Below are positions 27,006 through 35,169 of a stretch of 64,000 bases of DNA, piece by piece. The stretch's first letter is position 1; every line of letters starts with the position of its first letter. The translations under genes and the position numbers were made by a program. The DNA is from JAXMCI01 sp046349435 (GTDB lineage Bacteria; Pseudomonadota; Alphaproteobacteria; Dongiales; Dongiaceae): NCBI GenBank assembly GCA_046349435.1, contig JAXMCI010000034.1:18421-82420 (forward strand), given 5' to 3'. Under the pieces are notes generated by a model. The model was not told the origin of the DNA, searched no databases, and saw only the letters and a list, made by a program, of their open reading frames with translations.

Positions 27006-27017
27006 CGCGGGAGAGGG
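26993..27017. repeat. Hairpin repeat between binding protein and permease genes
   Basis: CCCTCTCCCGC, AAC, GCGGGAGAGGG is a perfect 11-bp stem. Similar CCCTC(A/T)CCC motifs extend to 26910. Like the hairpin at 11241, it lies just after a binding-protein gene, where it may protect the upstream mRNA. Confidence 0.55.
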
Positions 27018-27078
27018 AGCGAAGCGACGCCGCCGGCGCCTGGGAGGATGCGCAGGCGGCGCCGCCGCAACATGGATC

Positions 27079-28458
27079 TCAGAGGTAGCCCGACCGCTTG
27101 AACAGCGTCTCGACGTCGGACTTCATGCCGGCGCAGGCCTGCTCGGGCTCGGCCTTCCCGGTCACCACGTCGCCGATATGCTGGGTGATGATCTGGAAGA
27201 ACTCCGGCCCCTCGGCGAACTGCGCGAGATGGTGGCCGTGGTCGATGCCCTTGGCGATCGAGGTGAAGACCTGGTACTGCGGCTGCTTGCCCCACTCGTT
27301 GAGCAGGGTGGCGTTGGAGGGCTGGCCGCCGCCTTCGATGAAGGTCTGGGCGTTCTCCTTGCTGGTGACGAACTTGGCGAAGTCGAAGATCGCGTCGACG
27401 TTCTTCGAGGCCTTGGGAATGGCCAGCCCGAAGCCGCCCTTCATGCCGGTCTTCGCCGTATCGGTGTTCTTGCCGCCGATCGGGAAGTCGCGCGACACCA
27501 GCTGGTTGTAGAACTTCGGGTTCTCCTTCGGGTTCTGCAGGAACATCAGCCCCGACCACATCACCTGCTGGTGCGAGATGCCGTTCTTGAAGGCCTCGAC
27601 GTTCTCGAACTCCTGGGCGTTGAGCGAGGCGCCGTTCCACTGCTTGGAGAGGTCGCGCAGCATGGTCGTGGCGGCGACGTTCTCCGGCGAATCGAACAGG
27701 ATCTTGCCCGAGCCGGCCTTGGGATCGATCCGGCCGAACCGGTCCGGCGTGTCGTTCTCGTACCAGCGCCCGCCGAAGCCGTGCATCATCCCGGTATAGG
27801 TCATGCCGAGGAACCAGGCGTTGCGCGCCGCGCAGGTCATGAAGCCGGAATCGGCCTGGTCCTTGTTGAGCTTCGCGGTGTTCGCCAGGACGGTCTCGAA
27901 GGTGGCGGGCTCGGCCAGGCCGAGCTTGTCGAAGACGTCCTTGCGCCACCAGGTCATCATGCAGTTGGCGTCATGCACCACGGCATAGGGGACCTTCTCC
28001 CAGTCCCAGCTGCCGCGGTAGTAGTAGGGCACGCCGTTGGTGTAGTAGTCGCGCCACTCCGGGTCCTTGTCGAACAGCTCGTTGAGCGGCTGCAGCTTCG
28101 GGTAGGACTGGCCGATCAGCACGGGATCGAAGAGGTGCGCGTCGAAGGCGCTGGAATCCTCGATCAGGCTGGTGCCGATGCGCTGGTAGTGCTCGGCATA
28201 GGGCGACACCAGGATCTCGATCTCGATCTCCGGGTGCTTGGCTTGGTAGGCCTTGGCGCTGGCGCGCAGCGCGCCTTCCCAGCGCGGGCCCGGCATGGTG
28301 GTGACCACCAGCTTGCGGGTGGCGGCCATCGCGCCGCGCCAGAACAGCCCGCTCGCCGCGATGCCGGCCGCCGCCGCGGCCGAGAGCTCGAGGAAGCGGC
28401 GCCGGGACGTCCCGGCCCGGCGATGCGGTGCTGCGCTCTTCGTCTGGTCCCTGTTCAT
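27079..28458 (-). CDS. ABC transporter substrate-binding protein, Tat-exported (MalE-type fold)
   Basis: The 459-residue protein opens with a twin-arginine signal (SRRRFLELSAAAAAGIAASG, mature from about residue 45) and continues as a family 1 binding protein: PGPRWEGALRASAKAYQAKHPEIEIEIL, KVPYAVVHDANCMMTWWRKDVFDKLG and GGFGLAIPKASKN. Export by the Tat route suggests folding or cofactor loading before export. The ATG at 28458 follows CAAGGAGACCGAC. The ligand is unknown; the neighbouring aminotransferase and 5-oxoprolinase genes suggest an amino or lactam compound rather than a plain sugar. Confidence 0.88.
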   Translation of the reverse strand: MNRDQTKSAAPHRRAGTSRRRFLELSAAAAAGIAASGLFWRGAMAATRKLVVTTMPGPRWEGALRASAKAYQAKHPEIEIEILVSPYAEHYQRIGTSLIEDSSAFDAHLFDPVLIGQSYPKLQPLNELFDKDPEWRDYYTNGVPYYYRGSWDWEKVPYAVVHDANCMMTWWRKDVFDKLGLAEPATFETVLANTAKLNKDQADSGFMTCAARNAWFLGMTYTGMMHGFGGRWYENDTPDRFGRIDPKAGSGKILFDSPENVAATTMLRDLSKQWNGASLNAQEFENVEAFKNGISHQQVMWSGLMFLQNPKENPKFYNQLVSRDFPIGGKNTDTAKTGMKGGFGLAIPKASKNVDAIFDFAKFVTSKENAQTFIEGGGQPSNATLLNEWGKQPQYQVFTSIAKGIDHGHHLAQFAEGPEFFQIITQHIGDVVTGKAEPEQACAGMKSDVETLFKRSGYL

Positions 28459-28517
28459 GTCGGTCTCCTTGTCGGGCGTTCCTGACGCCGTTGCGGATTG
28501 CTTCCGATCGATGGTAC

Positions 28518-29885
28518 TCAGCCGCTGGCGAAGGCCGCGCGGAAGGCGCGCTCGAGCGAGCGCACCCCGTTGACGATGTCGTCCTCGGTGACCAGCAGCG
28601 GCGGGTAGAAGAAGGCGGAGACCCGCTGGCCGTCGGGATTGACGCGGACCAGCAGGTTCTCCTCGTAGCAGAGATGGCGGACCTTGCGCACGAAGCGCGG
28701 CATGTCCGGCACGCCGGCGGCGTCGACCTCGGTGCTGCTCATCAGCCCGAGCACCGAGACCTTGACGATCTGCGGCACCGACTGGGTGATGCGCTCCAGC
28801 TCGCGGCGCAGCACCGGCTCCATCGCGGCGGCGTTCTCGACCAGCCGCTCGCGCTCCAGGATGTCGAGATTGGCCTCGGCCGCGGCGCAGGCGACGGGGT
28901 GGCCGGCCCAGGTGTTGAGGTGCAGCAGCGGCCGGTCGCGGAACACCTCGTTGACGGCGCCGCTGACCGCCACGGCGCCCATCGGCACGTAGCCCGAGGT
29001 GATGCCCTTGGCCATCACCATGACGTCCGGCACCACGCCCCAGTGCTGCGAGCCGAACAGCCGGCCGAGCCGGCCGAAGCCGGTGACCACCTCGTCGTGG
29101 ATCAGCAGCGCGCCGATCTCGTCGGCGAGCGCGCGCATGCCGCGCCAGTACTCGGGATGCGGCACCTTCAGCGCCTGGGTGATGGCGACCGGCTCGCCGA
29201 TGATGGCGGCGATGGTGTCGGGCCCCTCCGCCTCGACGATCCGGCGGGTCTCGGCGACGCAGGCCAGCGTGCAGCCGGTGGCGGCGTTGCAGAACGGGCA
29301 GCGCTCGGGCGAGGGCTGCGGCACCTGGACGAAGCTGGTCGGCAGCGGCCCGAACCCGTCGCCGAACGCCTTGATGCCGGTGGCCGCCATGGCGGCGTAG
29401 CTGGAGCCGTGATAGGAGCCGACCCGCGACAGGATCTTGGTGCGCTGCGGCTGGCCGCGATGGCTGTGATAGGCCCGCGCGATCTTGATCGCCAGCTCGT
29501 TGGCCTCGCTGCCCGAGTTGGTGAAGGACAGGCACGCATCGGCGATCGGCAGCATGTCGGCCAGCCGCTCGGCCAGCCGGATGGCGCCGATGTGCGAGTT
29601 GCCGGAATCGAGCGCGCTGAACTCCAGCGTCGCCACCTGGGCCGCCATGCGCTCGGCCATCTCGCGCCGGCCATGGCCGATCTGGCAGGAGCCGAGATGG
29701 GTCCCGGCGTCGAGCAGGCGGCGGCCGGCATCGTCGTAGAGATAGGCGCCCTCGCCCCGCACCATGATGTGCGGGTAGCTCGCCGGGTATTCCTCCTCCA
29801 GCCTGGCGAAATCCGCCAGGAAGTGCCGGAGATGGGACCGTGCGCCGCGGCGCAACCCCCGGGAATCGCTCAGTTCTGACTGCAT
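28518..29885 (-). CDS. Class III pyridoxal-phosphate aminotransferase
   Basis: The 455-residue protein has the ornithine/4-aminobutyrate-type layout: FTNSGSEANELAIKIAR for phosphate binding, SYHGSSYAA, the Asp in ALLIHDEVVTGFGR that binds the pyridine nitrogen, and the PLP lysine in VMAKGITSGYVPMGA. It moves an omega or other primary amino group to a keto acid. It is the first gene of the transporter operon. An extra Cys cluster, RCPFCNAATGCTLAC near residue 190, is not a standard part of the family and might bind metal. The promoter region carries operator D. Confidence 0.92.
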   Translation of the reverse strand: MQSELSDSRGLRRGARSHLRHFLADFARLEEEYPASYPHIMVRGEGAYLYDDAGRRLLDAGTHLGSCQIGHGRREMAERMAAQVATLEFSALDSGNSHIGAIRLAERLADMLPIADACLSFTNSGSEANELAIKIARAYHSHRGQPQRTKILSRVGSYHGSSYAAMAATGIKAFGDGFGPLPTSFVQVPQPSPERCPFCNAATGCTLACVAETRRIVEAEGPDTIAAIIGEPVAITQALKVPHPEYWRGMRALADEIGALLIHDEVVTGFGRLGRLFGSQHWGVVPDVMVMAKGITSGYVPMGAVAVSGAVNEVFRDRPLLHLNTWAGHPVACAAAEANLDILERERLVENAAAMEPVLRRELERITQSVPQIVKVSVLGLMSSTEVDAAGVPDMPRFVRKVRHLCYEENLLVRVNPDGQRVSAFFYPPLLVTEDDIVNGVRSLERAFRAAFASG

Positions 29886-29937
29886 GTCGCGCCGGCCCTT
29901 CGGAGGCGGGCCGCGCCACGGCCCGCGGGAGTTCTGC

Positions 29938-29983
29938 AGATAAAAGGCCAGGACATTTTATCTTTGTCGCCGGCCGGGCACAA
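29938..29983 (-). promoter_or_regulatory. Promoter with operator D upstream of the aminotransferase operon
   Basis: AGATAAAA (29938-29945), a 10-base spacer and TTTTATCT (29956-29963) are perfect 8-bp palindromic arms. They overlap a minus-strand promoter candidate, TTGTGC (29978-29983), 17 bases, TAAAAT (29955-29960). The spacing is identical to the sites at 10042 and 35929. Confidence 0.6.
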
Positions 29984-29996
29984 TGCCGTCCCCGCC

Positions 29997-31022
29997 TCAG
30001 ACCTCGCCCTTGAGCTCGCCGCGGCGCCAGGCCTTGAGATAGAGCCGGCAATGCTCGTCGCGGCCCTGCAGCACGTCCTCGGCCATGCGCCAGCCCCTGG
30101 CGCTCCGGTCCATGCCGAGCACCGCCTCGATCCGCGAGGTGACGGGGTCGACGATGCCGCTGTCGGCGCCGGCCTCGATCGCCAGCACCAGGAAGACGTC
30201 GTTGATCAGCTTGCGGCCGGGAATGCCGAAGGAGACGTTGCTCATGCCGCCGGTGATGTGGAGATCCGGCCCGCCCGCGGCGCGCAGCCGGGCGATGGCG
30301 TCGAGCGCGTGGCGGCCGTAGTCCTTGTCGACGGCGATCGGGAAGATCAGCGGGTCGACATAGAGGTCGGCCGGCGCGAAGCCCCTGGCAGTCGCCGCCT
30401 CGATCATCCGCGAGGCGTTGACGACGCGCTGCTCGGCGTCGGCCGGCATGCCGCGCTCGCCGGCCGCGGTCACCACCAGGGCGGCGCGGTGCGCGCGGGC
30501 GAGGTCGAGCGCCTCCAGCCGCTCCAGCGAGGCGGAGTTGAGCATCGGCGGCGGGCCGGCCGGGTCGACCGCCTCGAGTCCCGCCTGGATCACCTCGACG
30601 TTCGAGGAGTCGATCGCCAGGGGCAGCCGGCTGATGCCGCCGATGGTGCGCGCCAGCCAGGCGATCGCCGCCTTCTGCTCGGCCAGCTTGACCGAGATCT
30701 CGTCGACATTGAGGTCGAGGAAGGAGGCCCCGGCCTCCTCCTGGCGGTGCGTCAGGTAGCGCAGATAGGCGAGCCCCTCCTCGGCCAGCGGGCCGCCGCC
30801 CATCGCCGCCTGGACGGCGAGCTTGACGTGCTTGATGCGGCCCTCGCGATAGTCCTGCCCGGCCATGATGGCGTCGCTCACCGGCAGCCGCCGCTCCTCG
30901 CCGGAGGCCCCCTGGTAGAGGATCGCCGGCCGGCCGTCCTCGCCGGCCGCGATGCGGCGGCTCTTGGCCGGGATGATCCGGGTGCAGTGGATGTTCTCGC
31001 CGATGATGATGAACTTGGTCAT
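29997..31022 (-). CDS. Methyltetrahydrofolate:corrinoid methyltransferase (pterin-binding family)
   Basis: The 341-residue protein folds as a pterin-binding TIM barrel of the MeTr/MtrH-like kind: FIIIGENIHCTR at strand 1, GASFLDLNVDEIS, LPLAIDSSNVEVIQAGLEA, PMLNSASLERLEA and LHITGGMSNVSFGIPGRK, the last being the classic MeTr motif. It would move a methyl group between the corrinoid protein (33117-33866) and tetrahydrofolate. It is the last gene of the corrinoid operon; its ATG overlaps the RACo stop (ATGA). Confidence 0.88.
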   Translation of the reverse strand: MTKFIIIGENIHCTRIIPAKSRRIAAGEDGRPAILYQGASGEERRLPVSDAIMAGQDYREGRIKHVKLAVQAAMGGGPLAEEGLAYLRYLTHRQEEAGASFLDLNVDEISVKLAEQKAAIAWLARTIGGISRLPLAIDSSNVEVIQAGLEAVDPAGPPPMLNSASLERLEALDLARAHRAALVVTAAGERGMPADAEQRVVNASRMIEAATARGFAPADLYVDPLIFPIAVDKDYGRHALDAIARLRAAGGPDLHITGGMSNVSFGIPGRKLINDVFLVLAIEAGADSGIVDPVTSRIEAVLGMDRSARGWRMAEDVLQGRDEHCRLYLKAWRRGELKGEV

Positions 31023-32755
31023 GAGGCCAGTCCGACGACAGGGGTGGCGGGGCCGCCGGGTTGCAGCCGATCGGGCATCGGCTTCAGCTGGCAGCCCTCG
31101 ACGAAGATCTCGAAGAAGTCCGGGGTGGTCTCGAGCTCGACGTGCTCGGCCTCCTTGACCCGCTCCTCCAGCGCCCGGCGCAGCCGGCGCGAGAGCAGGA
31201 CCCGCCGCGCCCCCTCGACGGCGGCGTTGCCGATCTTGAGGATGCGCGACTCGGGAACCGGCGGCAGCAGCCCGATGGCGATGGCGTTGCCGACGTCGAT
31301 GTAGTTGGCGAAGCCGCCGGCGAGGTAGAGCCGGTCGACCTCGGCGGGCTCGACGCCGAAGGCGCGCATGACGATCCACTGGCCGCTGGTGTTGGCCGCC
31401 TTGGCCTGGGCGAGGTGGCTGGCATCCTCGCGCGAGAAGGTGATGCCGCGCTCCGGCAGCACCGCCATCGACTGGCGCCGGCGGTCGGCGGTGAACACCC
31501 CCTTGGCGGTCATCAGCCCGTGCCGGCGCAGCTCGGCCAGCAGGTCGATCAGGCCGGAGCCGCACAACCCCTGCGCCGGCAGCCCGCCGATGGTGCGGTG
31601 CTCGACGCAGCGCCCGTCGGGCGCCAGCCGCAGGCTCTCGATGGCGCCGTCCTGGCCGGGCATGCCGTAGGTGACGAGCCCGCCCTCGAAGGCCGGGCCG
31701 GCCGGGCAGGAGGCGACCATCAGCCGCCGGCCGCGCAGCACCGCCACCTCGGTGTTGGTGCCGATGTCGACCAGCATCGCCGTCTCGTCGCTGCCGAAGG
31801 CACGGTCGATGGCGACGAGGTCGGCCGCCATGTCGCCGCCGACATGGCTGGCGACCAGCGGCAGGCCGTAGGCGCGCGCCTTGGGATGGACCTTGAGGCC
31901 GAGCCGCTGGGCGTTCTCCTCGATCGCGCTGCTCGGCCGCTCGCCGGCGCGCCAGGCCGTCTCGATCACCGACTTGTAGGGGCGCTGGCCGATCGGCTGC
32001 ACGTCGAGCCGGAAGAACAGGTCGCGCATCGTCGCGTTGCCGGCGAGCGCCACCTCGTAGATGGCGCGCCGCGGCAGCCCGAGGCGGTCGCAGAGCCCGC
32101 CGATCTCGCCGTTGATGGCGGCCGCGGCGCTGCGCTGCAGCTCGCCGGGCTGGGCGCCGTCGTAGGTGATGCGGTGCATCACGTCGCTGCCGCCGAAGCG
32201 CTGCGGGTTGGCGCAGGAGGCGGTGCCGAGGACGCGGCCGGTGGCGAGATCGACCAGGTCGATGACCAGCGTGGTGGTGCCGAGGTCGATGGCGAGCCCG
32301 AGCAGGTGGCCGCGGAAGCGGTCGATCGGCCGGCCGTCGAGCCGCACCTCGTCGCCGGCGAGCGTCACCGTCGGGTCGAGCTCGGCGGCGGGGCGCTCCG
32401 GCCCGCCGGTCAGGATCTTCGGCCGGCGGCGCAGCGGCGCGAAGGCGATCCCGGCGTCGGCGCGCGCCACCGTCGCCTGGCAGGCCAGGCGATAGGGCGG
32501 GCGCAGGAAGGCCTCGGCCGGCGCCGGCGGCGACAGCGCGTCGGCCCCCTCCGTCACCTCGACGACGCATTCGTGGCAGCGGCCGCTGCGCCGGCAGGAG
32601 GTCGCGACCTCGACCCGCAGCGCGTCGGCATAGTCGAACAGCGTCCGGCCCGGGACGGCCGGGCAGCCCTGGCCGTCATGCGAGACCGTGCCCGCTCCGG
32701 GGGCTGCTCCGGGGCCCGCCCCCGGGCTGGCTTCGGGGCCCGCTTCCGGGCTCAC
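31019..32755 (-). CDS. RACo-type corrinoid activation protein (2Fe-2S ferredoxin plus ASKHA ATPase)
   Basis: The 578-residue protein has an N-terminal 2Fe-2S domain with Cys at 54, 60, 63 and 92 (C-x5-C-x2-C...C) and a long C-terminal ASKHA-fold region with the ATP-phosphate motifs AIDLGTTTLVIDLVD and MLVDIGTNTEVAV. Proteins of this kind re-reduce inactive cob(II)alamin on corrinoid proteins at the cost of ATP. The first ~25 residues are a Gly/Pro/Ala-rich stretch built of short repeats (GPEASPGAGPGAAPGAG). The GTG start overlaps the stop of the small Cys protein (GTGA). Confidence 0.9.
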   Translation of the reverse strand: MSPEAGPEASPGAGPGAAPGAGTVSHDGQGCPAVPGRTLFDYADALRVEVATSCRRSGRCHECVVEVTEGADALSPPAPAEAFLRPPYRLACQATVARADAGIAFAPLRRRPKILTGGPERPAAELDPTVTLAGDEVRLDGRPIDRFRGHLLGLAIDLGTTTLVIDLVDLATGRVLGTASCANPQRFGGSDVMHRITYDGAQPGELQRSAAAAINGEIGGLCDRLGLPRRAIYEVALAGNATMRDLFFRLDVQPIGQRPYKSVIETAWRAGERPSSAIEENAQRLGLKVHPKARAYGLPLVASHVGGDMAADLVAIDRAFGSDETAMLVDIGTNTEVAVLRGRRLMVASCPAGPAFEGGLVTYGMPGQDGAIESLRLAPDGRCVEHRTIGGLPAQGLCGSGLIDLLAELRRHGLMTAKGVFTADRRRQSMAVLPERGITFSREDASHLAQAKAANTSGQWIVMRAFGVEPAEVDRLYLAGGFANYIDVGNAIAIGLLPPVPESRILKIGNAAVEGARRVLLSRRLRRALEERVKEAEHVELETTPDFFEIFVEGCQLKPMPDRLQPGGPATPVVGLAS

Positions 32756-33102
32756 TCCGGCGCGCCGTCCGGCGGCTTGGGCCGGCCGCGCTCGGCCCGG
32801 CGCCGCGCCGCGTCGCTGCGGTTGCGGCCGATCCGCGCCTTGGCGGTCGCGTAGGCGCTCGGGTTCGACTCCCAGGCGCTGCGATAGTCGAAGGTGCCGT
32901 CATGGCCGCAGGCGGCCGGCAGCGCCGGGTCGGCGGGCGGGCGCTGGTTGCGGCAGGAGAAGGCGGCGGTGCAGAGATCCTCGCGGTCGCGATAGGGGCA
33001 GCGCGTCACCGACAGCTGGGTGGCGTGGTCGACGATGCCGCGCATCACCTCGGTCAGCCGGTCGAGGCGCTCCTGGTAGTCCTGCTTGTCGATCTTGCTC
33101 AA
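32752..33102 (-). CDS. Small cysteine-containing protein of the corrinoid operon
   Basis: The 116-residue product has no recognised domain. It starts at a TTG (SKIDKQDYQERLDRLTEVMR, helical). Four Cys at about 35, 44, 50 and 65 follow in RCPYRDREDLCTAAFSCRNQ and AACGHDG, suggesting metal or Fe-S binding, and the tail is basic (RIGRNRSDAARRRAERGRPK). It is tightly placed between the corrinoid protein and its activator with overlapping or 14-base junctions, so an accessory role in corrinoid reduction or assembly is plausible but unproven. Confidence 0.6.
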   Translation of the reverse strand: MSKIDKQDYQERLDRLTEVMRGIVDHATQLSVTRCPYRDREDLCTAAFSCRNQRPPADPALPAACGHDGTFDYRSAWESNPSAYATAKARIGRNRSDAARRRAERGRPKPPDGAPE

Positions 33103-33116
33103 GCGGGGAGCCGGGA

Positions 33117-33866
33117 TCAGGCGCCGACGCCGAGCAGCTGCTTGGCCAGCGCGACGCAGGCGAGCGCGTCCTTGCCGTAGCCGTCGGCGCCCATGTCGTC
33201 GGCGAACTCCTGGGTCACCGGCGCGCCGCCGACCATGATCTTGACGTCGTCGCGCAGGCCGGCGTCGATGAAGGCCTCGATGGTCTTGCCCATGTTCGGC
33301 ATGGTGGTGGTGAGCAGCGCCGACATGCCGAGCAGCGGCGCGCCATGTTCCTCGACGGCGGCGATGAACTTGTCGGGCGCGGTGTCGACGCCGAGGTCGA
33401 TCACCGTGAAGCCGGCGCCGCGCAGCATCATGATGCAGAGATTCTTGCCGATGTCGTGCAGGTCGCCCTTCACGGTGCCCATGATCACCGTGCCGACCGG
33501 CTCGATGCCCGACGCGGTCATGATCGGCTCGATATGGGCCATGCCGGCCTTCATGGCGCGGGCGCAGGACAGCACCTCGGGCACGAAGATGTGGTTGTCG
33601 CGGAACTTGATGCCGACGACCCCCATGCCGCCGATCAGCCCGTCATCCATGACCTCGAGCGCCCCGACGCCCTCGTCGAGCGCCTGGCGGGTCAGCCGGC
33701 TCGCCAGCTCGTGCTCGCCGTCGATCACCGCGACGGCGAGCTCCTGCAGCAGCGGCCGGACGCGGGAGAACAGCCTGACGTTGCGCGCGATCTCCTCCGG
33801 CCGCTCGACATACTGCTCGATCTCCTGCCGCAGGATGTCGTTGGTGATGTCGCTGAGCTCCGCCAT
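33117..33866 (-). CDS. Corrinoid (B12-binding) methyl-carrier protein
   Basis: The 249-residue protein has a helical cap domain (about 30-115) and a Rossmann B12-binding domain. The cobalt-ligand motif is intact: GDLHDIG with D135, H137 and G140, followed by the GxVPD-type SALLTTTMPNM and GGAPV segments. It shuttles methyl groups as methylcobalamin between a substrate methyltransferase and the pterin enzyme. The length and order fit MtaC/MttC-like carriers. Confidence 0.93.
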   Translation of the reverse strand: MAELSDITNDILRQEIEQYVERPEEIARNVRLFSRVRPLLQELAVAVIDGEHELASRLTRQALDEGVGALEVMDDGLIGGMGVVGIKFRDNHIFVPEVLSCARAMKAGMAHIEPIMTASGIEPVGTVIMGTVKGDLHDIGKNLCIMMLRGAGFTVIDLGVDTAPDKFIAAVEEHGAPLLGMSALLTTTMPNMGKTIEAFIDAGLRDDVKIMVGGAPVTQEFADDMGADGYGKDALACVALAKQLLGVGA

Positions 33867-33939
33867 GCGTTCTCCGGCTCCGGGCTTGGGTCTAGTCGGC
33901 GATGTGGACGCCGGACGGCCGCCGCGTCCCGCCCCCCGC

Positions 33940-34020
33940 TGTCATCCCGGCGAAAGCCGGGATCCATCTCGCCGCATCGCGACGGCGGAGGCATGGATCC
34001 CGGCTTTCGCCGGGATGACA
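33940..34020. repeat. Perfect 28-bp inverted repeat (CCGGCGAAAGCCGG family)
   Basis: The arms at 33940-33967 and 33993-34020 are exact reverse complements, each holding the inner hairpin CCCGGCGAAAGCCGGG. It fills most of the gap between the corrinoid protein and the UroD-type gene, so an operon transcript would carry a large hairpin here. Related copies lie near 19430 and at 47718. Confidence 0.75.
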
Positions 34021-34054
34021 AGCGAGGACGGACGCCAGCATCGGGCCGAACCGG

Positions 34055-35122
34055 TCAGTGGGGGTGGTGGTGATGGTGGCCGTGCTGGTGCTGGCCGTGC
34101 CACTCGCACACCGCCTTCTTGATCTCGACGAGGTTCTCGATCGAGGTCTGCAGCGGGATGGCGCATTCCGGCCCGACCAGCTGGACCCCGGCGTCGAGGT
34201 TGCGGAAGACCTCCTCGCGCACCGACTCGGGCCCGCGCGCATAGAGCGTCTCGGGGTTGTTGATGTTGCCGACCAGCGCGGTGCAGCCATGCACCGCCTG
34301 CATCGACTCGCCCGGCTTGTTCTTGGAGTCGAAATGGAAGGCCGCCATGCCGGTCTCGGCGATGTAGCCCATGCGGTCGACGGTGCGGCCGCAGATATGC
34401 AGGATCAGCGGCGCCGGCAGGCGCTCGGCGAACTCGGTGTGCAGGTCCTGCAGGAAGCGCTTGTAGTACTCGCCGCTGACCAGGTCGCCGGTGGCGTGGT
34501 CGGGCAGGGTCAGCGCGTCGGCGCCGGCCTCGATCTGGGCAAGGCCGAACTGGATGGTGACCTCCTTCATCCGGTCGAGGCACTGCTTGGTCTTGCCCGG
34601 ATCGTCGAGCGACATCAGCAGGAAGGGCTCCACCCCGAAACAGTGATAGCCGAGCGACCACGGGCCCATCGTCTTGCCGATGATCGCCACCTCGTCGCCG
34701 TAGCGGCGGCGCAGGATGCGGATCGCCTCGAGCACGCAATGGGTGTCGGGATGGATCAGCAGGTCGTTCGGGATGCGGATGTCCTCCGGCTCCTTCCAGA
34801 TCGGCTCGCTCATCCGCACGGTCGGCCAGTTGTCCTTCTGCTCCCACTGGATCTTGCAGCCGAGCGCCGAGGATTCCTGGATGATCGAGAACACCGGCAT
34901 GATGCTGTCGAAGCCGAGCTCGGTGTAGCCGGTGGCGGCCAGCCGGGCCATCAGCTCGGGGTCGCGGTTGGCCTGCGGGAAGTAGGCGTCGGCGAGGTCC
35001 ATCAGCTCGACGGTGGCGACCGAGGTCGGGTTGCACACCGGGGTGCGGTCGACCGGCTGCCGCTTGAGCGCGGCCAGCACGCGCTGCCGGCTGGTCATCG
35101 GGCCTGGGGAGGGGGCGTCCAT
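34055..35122 (-). CDS. Uroporphyrinogen decarboxylase-family corrinoid methyltransferase (MtaA/CmuA-like)
   Basis: The 355-residue protein has the UroD fold and, unlike true HemE, the zinc/thiol-activating set H242-x-C244 (LILHICGRT) and C320 (GPECAIP) found in MtaA/MtbA/CmuA methyltransferases. It would transfer a methyl group to or from the corrinoid protein encoded next to it. The last 14 residues are an unusual His-rich tail (nine His between 342 and 355), perhaps a metal store for the active site. The ATG follows AGGAAGGACCCGCC. The natural substrate is unknown. Confidence 0.88.
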   Translation of the reverse strand: MDAPSPGPMTSRQRVLAALKRQPVDRTPVCNPTSVATVELMDLADAYFPQANRDPELMARLAATGYTELGFDSIMPVFSIIQESSALGCKIQWEQKDNWPTVRMSEPIWKEPEDIRIPNDLLIHPDTHCVLEAIRILRRRYGDEVAIIGKTMGPWSLGYHCFGVEPFLLMSLDDPGKTKQCLDRMKEVTIQFGLAQIEAGADALTLPDHATGDLVSGEYYKRFLQDLHTEFAERLPAPLILHICGRTVDRMGYIAETGMAAFHFDSKNKPGESMQAVHGCTALVGNINNPETLYARGPESVREEVFRNLDAGVQLVGPECAIPLQTSIENLVEIKKAVCEWHGQHQHGHHHHHPH

Positions 35123-35169
35123 GGCGGGTCCTTCCTGGGGGTGAGGGAGCGCTGCGGCTGGCGCTGCAG

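Noticed and set aside
32860..32885. tRNA-like GGTTCGACTCCC (T-arm) motif
   Set aside because: No acceptor stem or anticodon arm can be drawn around it. It is coding sequence (AWESNPSA) of the small Cys protein.
29997..35122. Pyrrolysine (amber-coded) methylamine methyltransferase in the corrinoid operon
   Set aside because: No frame with the MttB/MtbB/MtmB pattern and no in-frame amber codon continuing a conserved domain is found.
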